A stretch of DNA of 64,000 bases from the NCBI GenBank assembly GCA_016712315.1, contig JADJRG010000023.1:186001-250000 (forward strand), in the 5' to 3' direction. Below the pieces are notes generated by a model. That model made no database searches. It was not told where the DNA came from and worked only from the letters and a program-made list of their open reading frames with translations. The stretch comes from Nannocystis sp. Its GTDB lineage: Bacteria > Myxococcota_A > Polyangia > Nannocystales > Nannocystaceae. The translations under genes and the position numbers were made by a program. How positions within the stretch are numbered: the stretch's first letter is position 1; the number at the start of each line of letters is the position of its first letter. Of the stretch, positions 1 to 8,648 are shown in pieces.

Positions 1-765
1 CGCCCCGGCGCCTTCGAGGAGGCGAGCGGCGGCACCCTCTTCCTCGACGAGATCGGCGAGCTCCCCCTCGAGCTCCAGCCCAAGCTCCTGCGCGTCTTGG
101 ATCGCCGAGAGGTCCAGCGGATCGGCGAGGCCGCGGTGCGCAAGGTCGACGTCCGCGTGGTCGCCGCGACCCACCGAGATCTACGCACCATGGTCAGCCA
201 GGGCGACTTCCGCGAGGATCTCTACTTTCGACTCTCGGTGATGACCGTCGAGCTGCCGCCGCTGCGCGACCGCGGCGACGACGTCGTCTTGATCGCCGAG
301 CGCATGCTCGCCGACTTCCAGCGCCTCCACGGCGCGGCCCCGCGGCTCGGCGCTGAGGCGCGCCGCGTCCTGCTCGCCGAGCGCTGGCCCGGCAACGTCC
401 GCGAGCTCAAGAACACCATCGAGCGCGCCGCCTACCTCGCCTCTGGCGGCCTCATCGAGCCCTCTGACCTCCACACCGGCCGCCGCCAGCCGCCGCCGCC
501 CCCGCCCGTCGTGCCCGCCCAAGCGGCCCAAGGCGGCCCCACCGGCGGCGCCCTCGCCCTCCCCCCCGAGCTCGTCACCCAGCCCTTTAAGGAGGCCAAG
601 CAGGCCGTCATCGACGCCTTCGAGCGCGCCTACTTCGCGCGCCTGCTCGCGCGCTGCGACAACAACCTCAGCCACGCCGCCGCCGAGGCCGGGATCACCC
701 GCTACTACCTCCGCGAGCTCCTCAAGCGGCTCGGCCTCCACCGCGGCAAGGACGATGAGGCATGA
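1..765 (+). CDS. Sigma-54-dependent transcriptional activator, C-terminal part (5' end outside window)
   Basis: This is the C-terminal 254 residues of an enhancer-binding protein that uses ATP hydrolysis to open sigma-54 promoters. The reading frame is already open at base 1. Visible AAA+ elements are the Walker B segment (GGTLFLDEIGEL, residues 11-22), sensor I (AATHRDL), the arginine-finger region (DLYFRLSV) and sensor II (WPGNVREL). A proline-rich linker follows, then a Fis-type helix-turn-helix (NLSHAAAEAGITRYYLREL) at the C terminus. The Walker A and GAFTGA segments and any FHA, PAS or receiver domain lie upstream of the window, so the input signal is unknown. The stop codon overlaps the start of the next gene (ATGA). 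Confidence 0.93.
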   Translation, partial: RPGAFEEASGGTLFLDEIGELPLELQPKLLRVLDRREVQRIGEAAVRKVDVRVVAATHRDLRTMVSQGDFREDLYFRLSVMTVELPPLRDRGDDVVLIAERMLADFQRLHGAAPRLGAEARRVLLAERWPGNVRELKNTIERAAYLASGGLIEPSDLHTGRRQPPPPPPVVPAQAAQGGPTGGALALPPELVTQPFKEAKQAVIDAFERAYFARLLARCDNNLSHAAAEAGITRYYLRELLKRLGLHRGKDDEA

Positions 766-1181
766 CCCGAAGGACAGGTACAGCCTTCGCCCTCGCCCTC
801 GCCGCCTGCGGCGCCGCCCAGCAGACCCCGAACGCCGCCGCCGAGGCCTTCGTCCAGGCCACGCAGCGGGGAGACACCGCCGCCCTGCTCCCCCTGCTCG
901 ACGGCCCCGCGCGGGCGCGCCTCACCGCGGCCGCCGCCCGCGCCAGCGATCAAGTCGGAGGCAGGCGCACGATCGCCCCCTCCGCCCTGCTCCGCGTCGT
1001 CGACGTCGATCCCACCTTCCAGCTCACCCGCGTCGAGCAGCTCGAGGCCGACGAGGCGACCGCCAAGGTCCGCGTCCACGGCGCCGCCGCCGAGCGCGCC
1101 TTCGACCTCGACCTCCTCTACGAAGAGGGCGCCTGGCGCGTCCACGTCCCGCTGCCTGCGGCGCCTGCCCTCAGCGACTGA
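762..1181 (+). CDS. Small putative lipoprotein, NTF2-like style
   Basis: A 139-residue protein whose ATG overlaps the stop of the sigma-54 activator (ATGA), so the two are probably co-translated. The N terminus is a short signal ending in a lipobox-like LAAC with Cys16, which suggests a lipid-anchored protein outside the inner membrane. The rest (AEAFVQATQRGDTAALLPLLDG near the start, VRVHG and EEGAWRVHVPL near the end) resembles small lipoproteins of the DUF4878/NTF2-like type, a cone fold that binds small ligands or acts as a scaffold. That family assignment rests on overall pattern only, and no catalytic residues can be named. Confidence 0.7.
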   Translation: MTRRTGTAFALALAACGAAQQTPNAAAEAFVQATQRGDTAALLPLLDGPARARLTAAAARASDQVGGRRTIAPSALLRVVDVDPTFQLTRVEQLEADEATAKVRVHGAAAERAFDLDLLYEEGAWRVHVPLPAAPALSD

Positions 1182-1225
1182 GCCGCCGCGCCGCGCCTGT
1201 CACTTCGTCCCCAGACACAAAAGAC

Positions 1226-1630
1226 ATGTCCCAAGAAGCATCCTCACCCCCCCGCGGGATCACCACCTGGCTCGCCCCCCCGCTGCTCGCCGCCGCCGCG
1301 ATGGCCGCCTACATGTTCCTCAACGTCCCCCCCGCCGATCGCCCGTGGTCGAGCAACCCGCCCGTCCCTCGCGGCAGCCACCCCTCGGAGCGCGCCTACA
1401 CCCGCTACCTCGGGGCGATGCACGAGGCCCGCCTCCAGATCAAGGACCCCGATCGCCGCGCCGCCGCCGAAGCCGCCGCCGCCAAGGCCGCCAAGCCGCA
1501 AAAGCCCGCCGAGCCGCGAGTCGGCCGCCCCCAGGCCCCAAAGAAGCCCCCACCAGAGGCCCCCCCGATCGACGAGCGCGACGAGCCCCTCGACGCCCCC
1601 AACGCCCCCGGCGTGCCCGGCGAACCCTAA
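1226..1630 (+). CDS. Hypothetical single-pass membrane protein with Ala/Pro/Lys-rich tail
   Basis: A 134-residue protein starting at the ATG of MSQEASSPPRG. One hydrophobic segment lies at about residues 13-31 (WLAPPLLAAAAMAAYMFL). A low-complexity tail rich in Ala, Lys and Pro follows and ends with an acidic stretch. The family is not recognised. It lies 44 bases after the small lipoprotein on the same strand and may belong to the same transcription unit. The tail composition suits a periplasm-spanning linker. Upstream in-frame starts exist but would add an Arg-rich stretch that looks like out-of-frame sequence. Confidence 0.6.
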   Translation: MSQEASSPPRGITTWLAPPLLAAAAMAAYMFLNVPPADRPWSSNPPVPRGSHPSERAYTRYLGAMHEARLQIKDPDRRAAAEAAAAKAAKPQKPAEPRVGRPQAPKKPPPEAPPIDERDEPLDAPNAPGVPGEP

Positions 1631-1652
1631 CCCCACGCCGCGCGGCTGCGAC

Positions 1653-2636
1653 CTATGAACCATCGGGCCCGAGCACGTACAGGATCGAGGAGACGATCAT
1701 AGCGGCGCCGCTCAGCCAGACGAAGGCGAGCACGCATGCCTCGCCGATGGCGTTCGGGCGCCCCCGGAGGCGCCAGCCGGTCACGATGACCGCCGGGATC
1801 GTGACTGCGAGGCTGATGAGGAAGGCGAGGCGCCAAGGAGAGGGACCCCCGCGGTACGTGACATGGATCATCCGCGAGAGCGGCGCGAGGACCAGGATGA
1901 CCGTGAGCGCGGATGTGAACATCCAGGTAAAAACGTGGTCTGGGGGGTGCTCGCTGTTGTTGTATTTGTCCGGGAAGCAGCGGGCGAGCTCGACAAGATC
2001 GTCGACGACGGCGAAGAAGTCGGCGGGATCCTCGCGATCGGGGAGCGGGGAGTAGACCGCGACGAGGGGGCTGGTGGTCGCGAGCCACGGGCTAAGGCGG
2101 GCTTCGAAGGGAGTGACCGCCTCGGTGGTGATCTGGCAGCAGCCACGGGAGAGGAGGTGCAGGACCGCACGGCGGAGCTGCGGGGCGCCGAGGATCTCGG
2201 CGATCTCCGGTGAGAGCTGATCGCCCGCGACGTAGACTTGGCGGTCGAATTCGGGGTCGTCGGTCTGAGTCTCGCTGTTGATCCCGAGGCGCTTGCCGAG
2301 CCGGTCCAAGGGCCGTTCGCCGCGCAGCACCAACAAGGGGAGCGGCCCGCTCGGGACCTCGGGGCGCTGTCTGTCATTGAGGGCGACGCGAAGCCTCAGC
2401 CCGCCCCGCCGGGGAAACTCGACAAACACGGTCGCGTCTGCGCGTCGCAGCGCGATCCCGCCGCGGAAATCATCGTGGCCGAAGGGCTGCGCGTCGACGA
2501 GACCCTGGCCGACGAGGCGGGTAAGCTTGGCCGCCAGGCGGTTCTCGACGTATCGGCGCCGAAGCAAGCAGTAGTTGACGAAGCCGATCGCTAAGACGAC
2601 GATCGCGGTGAAGAGGAGCAGGAGTCCGCCACGCAC
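1653..2636 (-). CDS. Hypothetical membrane protein, four predicted transmembrane segments
   Basis: A 327-residue protein with one N-terminal membrane helix (about residues 4-25), a soluble middle of about 200 residues, and a C-terminal block of three helices (about 216-235, 250-268 and 286-308). The soluble part has no motif I recognise. A short RGCCQITTE segment lies near its centre. The gene converges on its plus-strand neighbour with only 22 bases between stops. The arrangement suggests an inner-membrane protein with a cytosolic or periplasmic domain between helices 1 and 2, but no function can be inferred. Confidence 0.75.
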   Translation of the reverse strand: MRGGLLLLFTAIVVLAIGFVNYCLLRRRYVENRLAAKLTRLVGQGLVDAQPFGHDDFRGGIALRRADATVFVEFPRRGGLRLRVALNDRQRPEVPSGPLPLLVLRGERPLDRLGKRLGINSETQTDDPEFDRQVYVAGDQLSPEIAEILGAPQLRRAVLHLLSRGCCQITTEAVTPFEARLSPWLATTSPLVAVYSPLPDREDPADFFAVVDDLVELARCFPDKYNNSEHPPDHVFTWMFTSALTVILVLAPLSRMIHVTYRGGPSPWRLAFLISLAVTIPAVIVTGWRLRGRPNAIGEACVLAFVWLSGAAMIVSSILYVLGPDGS

Positions 2637-2730
2637 GGCGTGACAAGTCGGCCACGGCGCGGAGCTGTTGCGCTGAGGAGGCCGACCACCGGGCGCGAGC
2701 GAGTCAGACGCGCCCCAGCAGCCGCGCCGC

Positions 2731-3732
2731 TCACCCCGGGTTCACCTTGCAGGCGTTCGAGCAGGTGTCGAAGTCGATATCGTTCCCGTCGTCGCACTCC
2801 TCGCCCGGCCCCTTAAAACCATCGCCGCAGACGTTCAACGTGCAGTTCAGCTTGCACGCCTTGTTGTTGTTGTTGTTCCCGCCCTCGTCGCACTCCTCCC
2901 CGGGGCCCTTGAAGCCGTCGCCGCAGACGTTCAGCGTACAGTCCGACTTGCACGCCTTATCGTCGCCGTTATTCTGCCCCTGGTCGCACTCCTCCTGGCC
3001 CTTCCACAGGTAGCCGTCGCCGCAGGTCGCGAGCTGGCACAGCGGCGTACACTCGCCGCCGAGCTGATTGTCTGGACCGTCGTCGCAGACCTCATCGTTG
3101 AGCGGCTGTAGGACCCCGTCGCCGCAGCTCGCAGGCAAGCACTCGTCGCTGCAGAGGTCGAAGTTATCGTCGTCCCCGTCGTCGCACTTCTCGCCCGGGC
3201 CGGCGTAGCCGTCGCCGCAGAAGTTGGGCGTGCAGTCGAGCTTGCACGGGCCGAAGTTGTCGTTGTCTGTGCCGAGGTCACACAGCTCGCCGGGCCCTTG
3301 GTCGCCGTCGCCGCAGGTGTTCAGCTTGCACTCGATCGAGCACGCCTTACCTGGCCCATTGTTCAGGCCGTCGTCGCACTCTTCGCCGTCCTCCGCGTCG
3401 ACCACGCCGTCCCCGCAGGCGACCCCCCCGGATCCTTCGCCCCCCGTCGGCTCCGCGTTCGAGCTCCCGGAGCCCTTCGAGTCGCCGCCTGACCCGCCTT
3501 GGGAGTCCTCACCGCCGCTCTGCGACCCGCCGGACTCGCTCTCGCTCTCGCTCTCGCTCTCCGAGATCGAGCCCCCATCGCTGGTGCTCGTCGACCCGTG
3601 GCTCTCCCCTTCACCTGCCGACGCGGAGGCGGAGCTGCTGTCATCGCCGCCGCACGCGCCAAAGAGACCCGCCCCTAGCAGCAGCCCCGCCACCCAAGCG
3701 CCTTGGACCCACCGTAATCGCCCCGCCACCAT
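2731..3732 (-). CDS. Cys-rich repeat lipoprotein (DUF4215-type repeats)
   Basis: A 333-residue surface lipoprotein. The signal peptide ends in a lipobox (LFGAC, Cys27). A Ser/Gly/Glu-rich linker follows that includes an SESESESE run, then seven tandem repeats of about 30 residues from about residue 105 to the end. Each repeat follows the pattern CGDG-x-GPGE-x-CDDG-x-N-x-C-x-C, the myxobacterial cysteine-rich repeat (DUF4215/TIGR02232 type). The Asp/Asn-rich loops suggest Ca binding and disulfide-stabilised modules outside the cell. Such proteins are numerous in myxobacteria, often of unknown function. The flexible linker would hold the repeat rod away from the outer membrane. Confidence 0.9.
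   Translation of the reverse strand: MVAGRLRWVQGAWVAGLLLGAGLFGACGGDDSSSASASAGEGESHGSTSTSDGGSISESESESESESGGSQSGGEDSQGGSGGDSKGSGSSNAEPTGGEGSGGVACGDGVVDAEDGEECDDGLNNGPGKACSIECKLNTCGDGDQGPGELCDLGTDNDNFGPCKLDCTPNFCGDGYAGPGEKCDDGDDDNFDLCSDECLPASCGDGVLQPLNDEVCDDGPDNQLGGECTPLCQLATCGDGYLWKGQEECDQGQNNGDDKACKSDCTLNVCGDGFKGPGEECDEGGNNNNNKACKLNCTLNVCGDGFKGPGEECDDGNDIDFDTCSNACKVNPG
3536..3561 (-). repeat. 6-bp tandem repeat coding for Ser-Glu run
   Basis: About four copies of a CTCGCT-type hexamer lie inside the linker of the Cys-rich repeat lipoprotein and encode alternating Ser and Glu. Unit changes stay in frame, so copy number can vary without breaking the gene. Confidence 0.7.
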
Positions 3733-3838
3733 AAACCACCTCCGCCGCGCGCCGAGCGCCGCCCACGACGATCACCATAGCGGAAACCACAGACTGTGGC
3801 GAAGAGCCCCCAGCCCGCGCATAGAGCCATCACGCAGC

Positions 3839-5047
3839 TCACCAAGCGCTCACGAGCGCCCGCTGGCGCTGATCGATCGTCTCCAGCTCCGCCATCAAAC
3901 CCGCCCCGATCCTCGTCGGCCGCGCCTGCGCGCGCAGCACGGCCAAGCCCGCGTGATTACTCTCGACCACCGCGGTCATCCGCCGCCGAATCGCCGGATC
4001 CCGGCCCTCGGGCCCGTCCTTCGCCACCAACGCCTCATAAAACCCAGCAACCGCCGAGAACGCGTGCACCGCCAGCAGCACGCCGTAGAGCGGGCGCGGA
4101 TCGGCGCGCACCGGCGATCGATGCCCCGCGCTCGCCCCATTCGCCAGCACCGCGTCGACCTCCAGCAGCGCGTTCAGCTTGTTGTGCGAGAACTCGTGGA
4201 TCAGCGCCTCCACCATCGTCAACGGCTGCGGGTGCAGCGACAGATAGATCGTCCCGATCGCCTCTTGATAGGACGCCGACAGGTGCTGCTCCGCGAAAAA
4301 CCCGACCGGCACGACCGCCTGGATGAACAGCAGCAGCTCGCGGTGCAGCGCCGGCATCACCGCCTCGATCCACCCCAGCGCCTCGCGCACGCTCGCGACC
4401 CACGCCGCCACCGGCCGTCCGCCCAGATCGACCGCGTTCCCTGACTTCTCCGGGTGCGCCTCGACCAGCGCCAGCGGGTTGCTGTCGACCAACACCAGCG
4501 CCAGATCGCCGACGAGCGTCACGAAGCGATCCTCCCGCCCGCACACCGACTCGAGCGCGACCGCCTCGCCGCGCTCAAACGAGATCCTCTCATTGTCGAT
4601 CGTCCACGCCCCAGCGCCCTCCGGCGCCTCGATCCACGCCCGCCCGGCGAGCGAGCTGACCGCCCGCGGCGGCGTCGGCAGCCGGATCGGCCCCGTCAAC
4701 GCTCCCGCGCTAGCCAGCCCCAACGTCAGCCCCGCGAGCAGCGCCTGCAGCGTCGCCTCCCGATCGACCCCACCACACCCTGGCCGCAGGCAGCGGATCC
4801 ACGCCCCCACGTCGGCTCGCCGCAGCACGCTCGCCACCGCCCCCGGGTGCGCCGCGAGCGACGCGCGAAGCGCCCGCGCCGCCGCCGCCTGCCCCAGCTC
4901 CACGATCCCCGAACGAGGCGACAGCGCCGCCCCCAGGTCGCCCAAGAGCCGCCGCAGCGCCGCCGACAGCACCACCTGCGCCGTCGTCGACCCGGGCCGC
5001 GGGATCGTCAGATCCTCCGGCGGCTCCAGCTCTCGGCCAGCGCTCAT
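3839..5047 (-). CDS. HExxH-motif protein, candidate aKG-HExxH-type peptide beta-hydroxylase
   Basis: A 402-residue protein with a clear metal-binding HEFSH motif at residues 284-288 within ALIHEFSHNKL. The layout fits the 'HEXXH motif domain' family (TIGR04267 type): a helical N-terminal half and HExxH near residue 285 of a roughly 400-residue protein. Members sit beside radical SAM and other RiPP maturases, and some have been described as alpha-ketoglutarate-dependent peptide hydroxylases rather than proteases. Its ATG overlaps the stop of the radical SAM gene (ATGA), so the two are translationally coupled. No signal peptide is visible, so it should act in the cytoplasm. A conventional zinc peptidase is the main alternative. 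Family assignment is from motif and context only. Confidence 0.68.
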   Translation of the reverse strand: MSAGRELEPPEDLTIPRPGSTTAQVVLSAALRRLLGDLGAALSPRSGIVELGQAAAARALRASLAAHPGAVASVLRRADVGAWIRCLRPGCGGVDREATLQALLAGLTLGLASAGALTGPIRLPTPPRAVSSLAGRAWIEAPEGAGAWTIDNERISFERGEAVALESVCGREDRFVTLVGDLALVLVDSNPLALVEAHPEKSGNAVDLGGRPVAAWVASVREALGWIEAVMPALHRELLLFIQAVVPVGFFAEQHLSASYQEAIGTIYLSLHPQPLTMVEALIHEFSHNKLNALLEVDAVLANGASAGHRSPVRADPRPLYGVLLAVHAFSAVAGFYEALVAKDGPEGRDPAIRRRMTAVVESNHAGLAVLRAQARPTRIGAGLMAELETIDQRQRALVSAW

Positions 5048-6039
5048 CGACCTGCTCCTTCAGACAGATTGGCCCCCCCGCGCGCAGGTGCGACCACCGA
5101 AGCGGGTGAGCGCAGCTCCGTCGTCAGCGCCCCCGCGCCGACGAACAGCCGCCGCAGCGCCCGCGCCGCCGCCGGATCGACTGAAGGCGCCGACTGAAGG
5201 CGCGCCGCCGCGACCTCATCACCGCCGAAGCGCGCCGCGTACACAGCGTCCAAGCCCGCGCACTCGCCCCGCGCCGCGCAGCCGTCACACGTCGCCACGA
5301 ACGCCCGCGCCGCCGTGCGCAGCGCCAGGCCGCGGTGCGGCCCCAACGCGCACAGCGGCGCGTCGGCGATGAACGACCACAGCCCCAGCGACCGCGCCCT
5401 CACCAGCGCCTGCAGCGCGTACGGCAGCGCCAGGCCGAGCCGCGGCATCACTGACTCAAAGGACAGCAACGCCTGCCCCGCCGCCGCCGGCGCCGCGATC
5501 GTCCACGCCGCCGCCCCGCCCGCCTTCAGCGGCGCCGCGAGCCCCCCAAGGCTGCGCATGTTCGAGCGCGTCAACACCGTCGTCACCACGACCGTCACCC
5601 CTCGCTGCCTGGCCGCCGTCAGCGCCGCCATCGCCGCCGCGAACGAGCCCGCGATCCCCGTATGAAAGTCATGCACCGCCTCGCTCTCGCCGTGGATCGA
5701 CAGGTGCAGATCGCTGAGCCCCGCCGCCACGAGCGCGTCCAGCAGCGCCGCGTCCAGCCCGCGCCCGTGGCTCTGCACCCCCACCGCGCCGAACCCCAGC
5801 GCCCGCGCCCGCGCCACCCACAAGGCCAACCGATCGCCCAGCAGCCCCGGCTCGCCGCCGACCAGCGTCACCTCCTCCGCGCCCCCACGCGCGCGCAGCA
5901 GCCGCGCCTCGATCGCCGCCTCGTCCGACAGCTCCGGCGCCGCTCCTACGCGCGCGCAGAAGCGGCAACGATTGTCGCACGCGCCGCTCAGCAGCGCCGT
6001 CGCCCGCCGCGGCTCAGGTGCGTGGGGAGAAGCGGCCAT
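5044..6039 (-). CDS. Radical SAM protein with C-terminal Cys cluster (peptide-modification type)
   Basis: A 331-residue radical SAM enzyme. The 4Fe-4S/SAM motif CxxxCxxC is C21-C25-C28 (CDNRCRFC), and the SAM-contact GGEP motif is at residues 61-64. The C-terminal part has Cys230, Cys251, Cys254 and Cys260 (CDGCAARGEC), a short SPASM/twitch-like auxiliary cluster site. It reads as the same radical SAM branch as the proteins at 12422-14257 and 21780-22847 (LSIHGESEAVHD, VTTVLTRSN). The 5' end overlaps the upstream Tat-signal gene by 26 bases and the 3' end overlaps the HExxH gene, giving a three-gene translational unit. The likely role is modification of a peptide or protein substrate, with the Tat-signal protein the obvious candidate. 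Confidence 0.85.
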   Translation of the reverse strand: MAASPHAPEPRRATALLSGACDNRCRFCARVGAAPELSDEAAIEARLLRARGGAEEVTLVGGEPGLLGDRLALWVARARALGFGAVGVQSHGRGLDAALLDALVAAGLSDLHLSIHGESEAVHDFHTGIAGSFAAAMAALTAARQRGVTVVVTTVLTRSNMRSLGGLAAPLKAGGAAAWTIAAPAAAGQALLSFESVMPRLGLALPYALQALVRARSLGLWSFIADAPLCALGPHRGLALRTAARAFVATCDGCAARGECAGLDAVYAARFGGDEVAAARLQSAPSVDPAAARALRRLFVGAGALTTELRSPASVVAPARGGANLSEGAGR

Positions 6040-6544
6040 CCGGGAAGGCCCGCGCGCGCTCGGCGAAGCTCATCAGCTCGGGCAGCGGCTCACCGGCCGC
6101 GCGCATCGCCGCAGCGCGACCCGCCAGCGCCGCCGCCAGCGCCCGCGCGCCCAGCCCTTGCGACCGCTCGCTCGCCGTCGAGCCATCTCCGTGGTTGATC
6201 AAGAAGATCGAGAAGTCCTCGCACCCCGCCACACCTTCGGGCTCCCCGGCGCCCGCGCCGACGCGCAGCACCTCCACCTGAAAGATCTCCCCTGTCGGCG
6301 TCGCCAACACCACCGGGATCGCCCCGCGCCCGACCGGATACACCGCCTTCACCTGCCAACCCGACAGCGCCTCGCTCTCCCCGATCAGCCCCGCGAACAG
6401 CGCCCGGACCTGCGCGCGCTGGCTCGGCTCCGCCTTCGCCTTCGCCTCTGTCTCTGCGCCCGCGAAGGCCGCCACGCCCGCGATCGCCCCGACCGACAGC
6501 ATCGCCCCGCGGCGACCTAAACGAGCAACAGAAGCGTCCGACAT
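6014..6544 (-). CDS. Tat-signal protein, first gene of the radical SAM/HExxH cassette (possible substrate)
   Basis: A 176-residue protein with an N-terminal LGRRGAML followed by a hydrophobic stretch ending near AFAGA (about residue 29). This looks like a twin-arginine signal, so it would be exported folded, possibly after modification. The mature part has a conserved-looking core (GWQVKAVYPVGRGAIPVVL, then a beta strand FQVEVLRVG), a single Cys, the segment FLINHGDGST, and an Ala-rich helical tail. I do not recognise the family. It is the first gene of a tightly overlapping three-gene unit with a radical SAM enzyme and an HExxH protein. Tat export would suit a protein that needs cytosolic modification first. 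Its role as substrate is inferred from context. Confidence 0.6.
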   Translation of the reverse strand: MSDASVARLGRRGAMLSVGAIAGVAAFAGAETEAKAKAEPSQRAQVRALFAGLIGESEALSGWQVKAVYPVGRGAIPVVLATPTGEIFQVEVLRVGAGAGEPEGVAGCEDFSIFLINHGDGSTASERSQGLGARALAAALAGRAAAMRAAGEPLPELMSFAERARAFPDGRFSPRT

Positions 6545-6610
6545 CAGCCGCAGGCTAGCCTGCCCGCAAAGGGCCGGTCAAGCGGCCGGCTCGGCGCTCT
6601 TGATGCGACC

Positions 6611-6639
6611 TTGATGTCGTCGCCGATCTTCTTGATACC
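6611..6639 (+). promoter_or_regulatory. Weak candidate promoter for the trkH operon
   Basis: TTGATG, a 17-base spacer and GATACC lie about 95 bases upstream of the trkH start. The -35 matches TTGACA at four of six positions and the -10 is poor. It is the only sigma-70-like pair noticed in the 190-base gap. Confidence 0.25.
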
Positions 6640-6734
6640 CATCGAACCTCGAGGCGCCTACTGTCTGCGCCTCATGCGGCCTGCCCGGCCGCGCGGGGCG
6701 ACAGGAGCGCAGATCCGTGAGGTTGGAGAGGCTG

Positions 6735-8639
6735 ATGGCGTTGAGTCGCGGCCGCGGCGTCGCGCCACGGCCGCGTCCGATGGCGCGCGCCGCGTTGATC
6801 GTGGCCTCGCCGCTGCCGTTCGTCCTGGCCCCCTGGGCCCGAGGGTTGAGCGCGGCGAGCCCCTGGAGCGAGTGGGCGTGGGTCGGCGCCGTCGCCTCAG
6901 CGCTGCTCGCCGCGGGGCTGGCGCTGACCCGTTGGCCGCGGCTGGGGCAGGCGCTCGGGGCGAGCGCGGTGATCGGCACGCTGGGGATCAACGCCGCGCC
7001 GCTGCTCCGCTCGCCGGTCGCGGCGTTGGTGCTCCTCGTCGCGGCGATCGCGGCGATCGACGGCCTCCTCGATCGTGAGCGCGTCGCGGGCGCTCGGCGA
7101 CGCCGCCGCGGTGGCGCCCCGCACGCCGTCGGCGCCACCGCGGCGGCGCTCGGGGTCTGCGCCGCCGCGCTGCTCTGCGAGTCCGACTCTCCCCTCATCC
7201 AGCGGGTGAGCGCCGGCCTCAGCGCCCTCGCGACGCTGCTGGTGCTCGGGTGGGCGCTGCGAGCGCGACGCCGCGCGCCGCGGGTCGAGAGCTCGCCGAC
7301 CTCATCGCCGTGGGCGGCCGTGGTCGACCACCCTGAGCGCCTCTTTGTCGGCACCTTCGCGGGGCTGTGCGCGCTCGGCACCCTCATGCTGCTCGTGCCC
7401 GCGGCGGCGGCGCCGGGCGTCGAGATCAGCGCGTTGGACGCGGCCTTCACCGCGGTGTCGGCGGTCTGCGTGACGGGGCTCATCGTCCTCGACACCCCAT
7501 CGGCGCTGAGCTTCGCCGGCCAAGCCGCGGTGTTGGTGCTGATCCAGGTGGGTGGGCTGGGGATCATGACCTTCTCGACCGCGGTGCTCCGGGTGATCGG
7601 CCGCCGCATGGGGCTGCGCCATGAAGAGGCGGTCGCGCGGCTCCTCAGCCCGCAAGACCGCGGCGATCTCTTCGTCGCCGTCCGGCGGATCTTATGGATG
7701 ACGGCGATCTGCGAGCTCGCGGGCGCAGCGGCCCTCTTCACGGCCTTCTACCGACACGGTGACGGCGCGGCGCAAGCGCTGTGGCGGGCGACCTTCACCG
7801 CCATCTCGGCCTTCTGCAACGCCGGCTTCGCGCTGCAGAGCGCGAGCCTGGTCCCATACCAGGGCGACCCCTTCATCCTGCACGTGATCGGCCTCTTGAT
7901 CATCGCGGGCGGCCTCTCGCCGGTCGCTGTGTTCGCGCTGCCGCGGCTGCTGCGGCCCACGGGCCGAGCGCCGGCGATCCAATCGGTCGTGATCTGGGTG
8001 ACCACGGTCGCCCTGCTGGTCGGCGGCTGGACGCTCTTCGCGGCGTTCGAGTGGGACCACGCGCTCGCCGGGCTCTCGACCGTCGATCGCCTGCACAACG
8101 CGTGGTTCCAGTCGGTGACCCTGCGGACCGCCGGCTTCAACTCCATCGCGCTCGAAGAGGCGCGCCCGGCGACGCTCGTCATGATGCTGATCTGGATGTT
8201 CATCGGCGGCGCGCCGGGCGGGGCCGCCGGCGGCGTGAAGGTGACGACCGTCGCGGCGCTGGCGCTGCTCGTCGCAGGCGCGATGCGCGGCGGCCTCGGC
8301 GGCGCGTCGGCGGCTGGCCGCGATCTATCGACGCGGACCCTCGAGAAGGCGGTCGTGGTGGTCGCTTTGGCGATCAGCGGCGCGGTCGTCGCCAGCGTCG
8401 CCCTGCTGCTCACCCAGTCGATGTCGGCCCGCCTCGCGATCTTCGAGGCGGTCTCAGCGTTGGGCACGGTCGGGCTCTCGCTCGGCGGCACGGCCCAGCT
8501 CGACGGCGTCGGCAAGACCATCATCATCGCTTGCATGTTTATCGGCAGGGTCGGCGCCCTCTCGCTCTTGATGGTCCTGAGCGAGCGGCGCGCGCACGTG
8601 CGCGTGCTGCGGCCCGAGGAGGACCTCGATGTCGGCTAG
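6735..8639 (+). CDS. trkH: TrkH-family potassium uptake channel subunit
   Basis: A 634-residue inner-membrane protein that forms the K+ pore of a Trk/Ktr system. Four P-loop (selectivity filter) segments are visible: AVCVTGLIV, FCNAGFAL, LRTAGFNSI and LGTVGLSLGG, each with the filter glycine. The C-terminal 430 residues are the TrkH core. The N-terminal 200 residues are an extra block of about six hydrophobic segments with an Arg-rich loop, making the protein longer than the usual 480 residues. The chosen ATG has GGAGAGG eight bases upstream; an in-frame GTG lies 18 bases earlier. It is the first gene of a five-gene K+ operon and is followed nine bases later by trkA. Confidence 0.93.
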   Translation: MALSRGRGVAPRPRPMARAALIVASPLPFVLAPWARGLSAASPWSEWAWVGAVASALLAAGLALTRWPRLGQALGASAVIGTLGINAAPLLRSPVAALVLLVAAIAAIDGLLDRERVAGARRRRRGGAPHAVGATAAALGVCAAALLCESDSPLIQRVSAGLSALATLLVLGWALRARRRAPRVESSPTSSPWAAVVDHPERLFVGTFAGLCALGTLMLLVPAAAAPGVEISALDAAFTAVSAVCVTGLIVLDTPSALSFAGQAAVLVLIQVGGLGIMTFSTAVLRVIGRRMGLRHEEAVARLLSPQDRGDLFVAVRRILWMTAICELAGAAALFTAFYRHGDGAAQALWRATFTAISAFCNAGFALQSASLVPYQGDPFILHVIGLLIIAGGLSPVAVFALPRLLRPTGRAPAIQSVVIWVTTVALLVGGWTLFAAFEWDHALAGLSTVDRLHNAWFQSVTLRTAGFNSIALEEARPATLVMMLIWMFIGGAPGGAAGGVKVTTVAALALLVAGAMRGGLGGASAAGRDLSTRTLEKAVVVVALAISGAVVASVALLLTQSMSARLAIFEAVSALGTVGLSLGGTAQLDGVGKTIIIACMFIGRVGALSLLMVLSERRAHVRVLRPEEDLDVG

Positions 8640-8648
8640 GAGGCGCAC

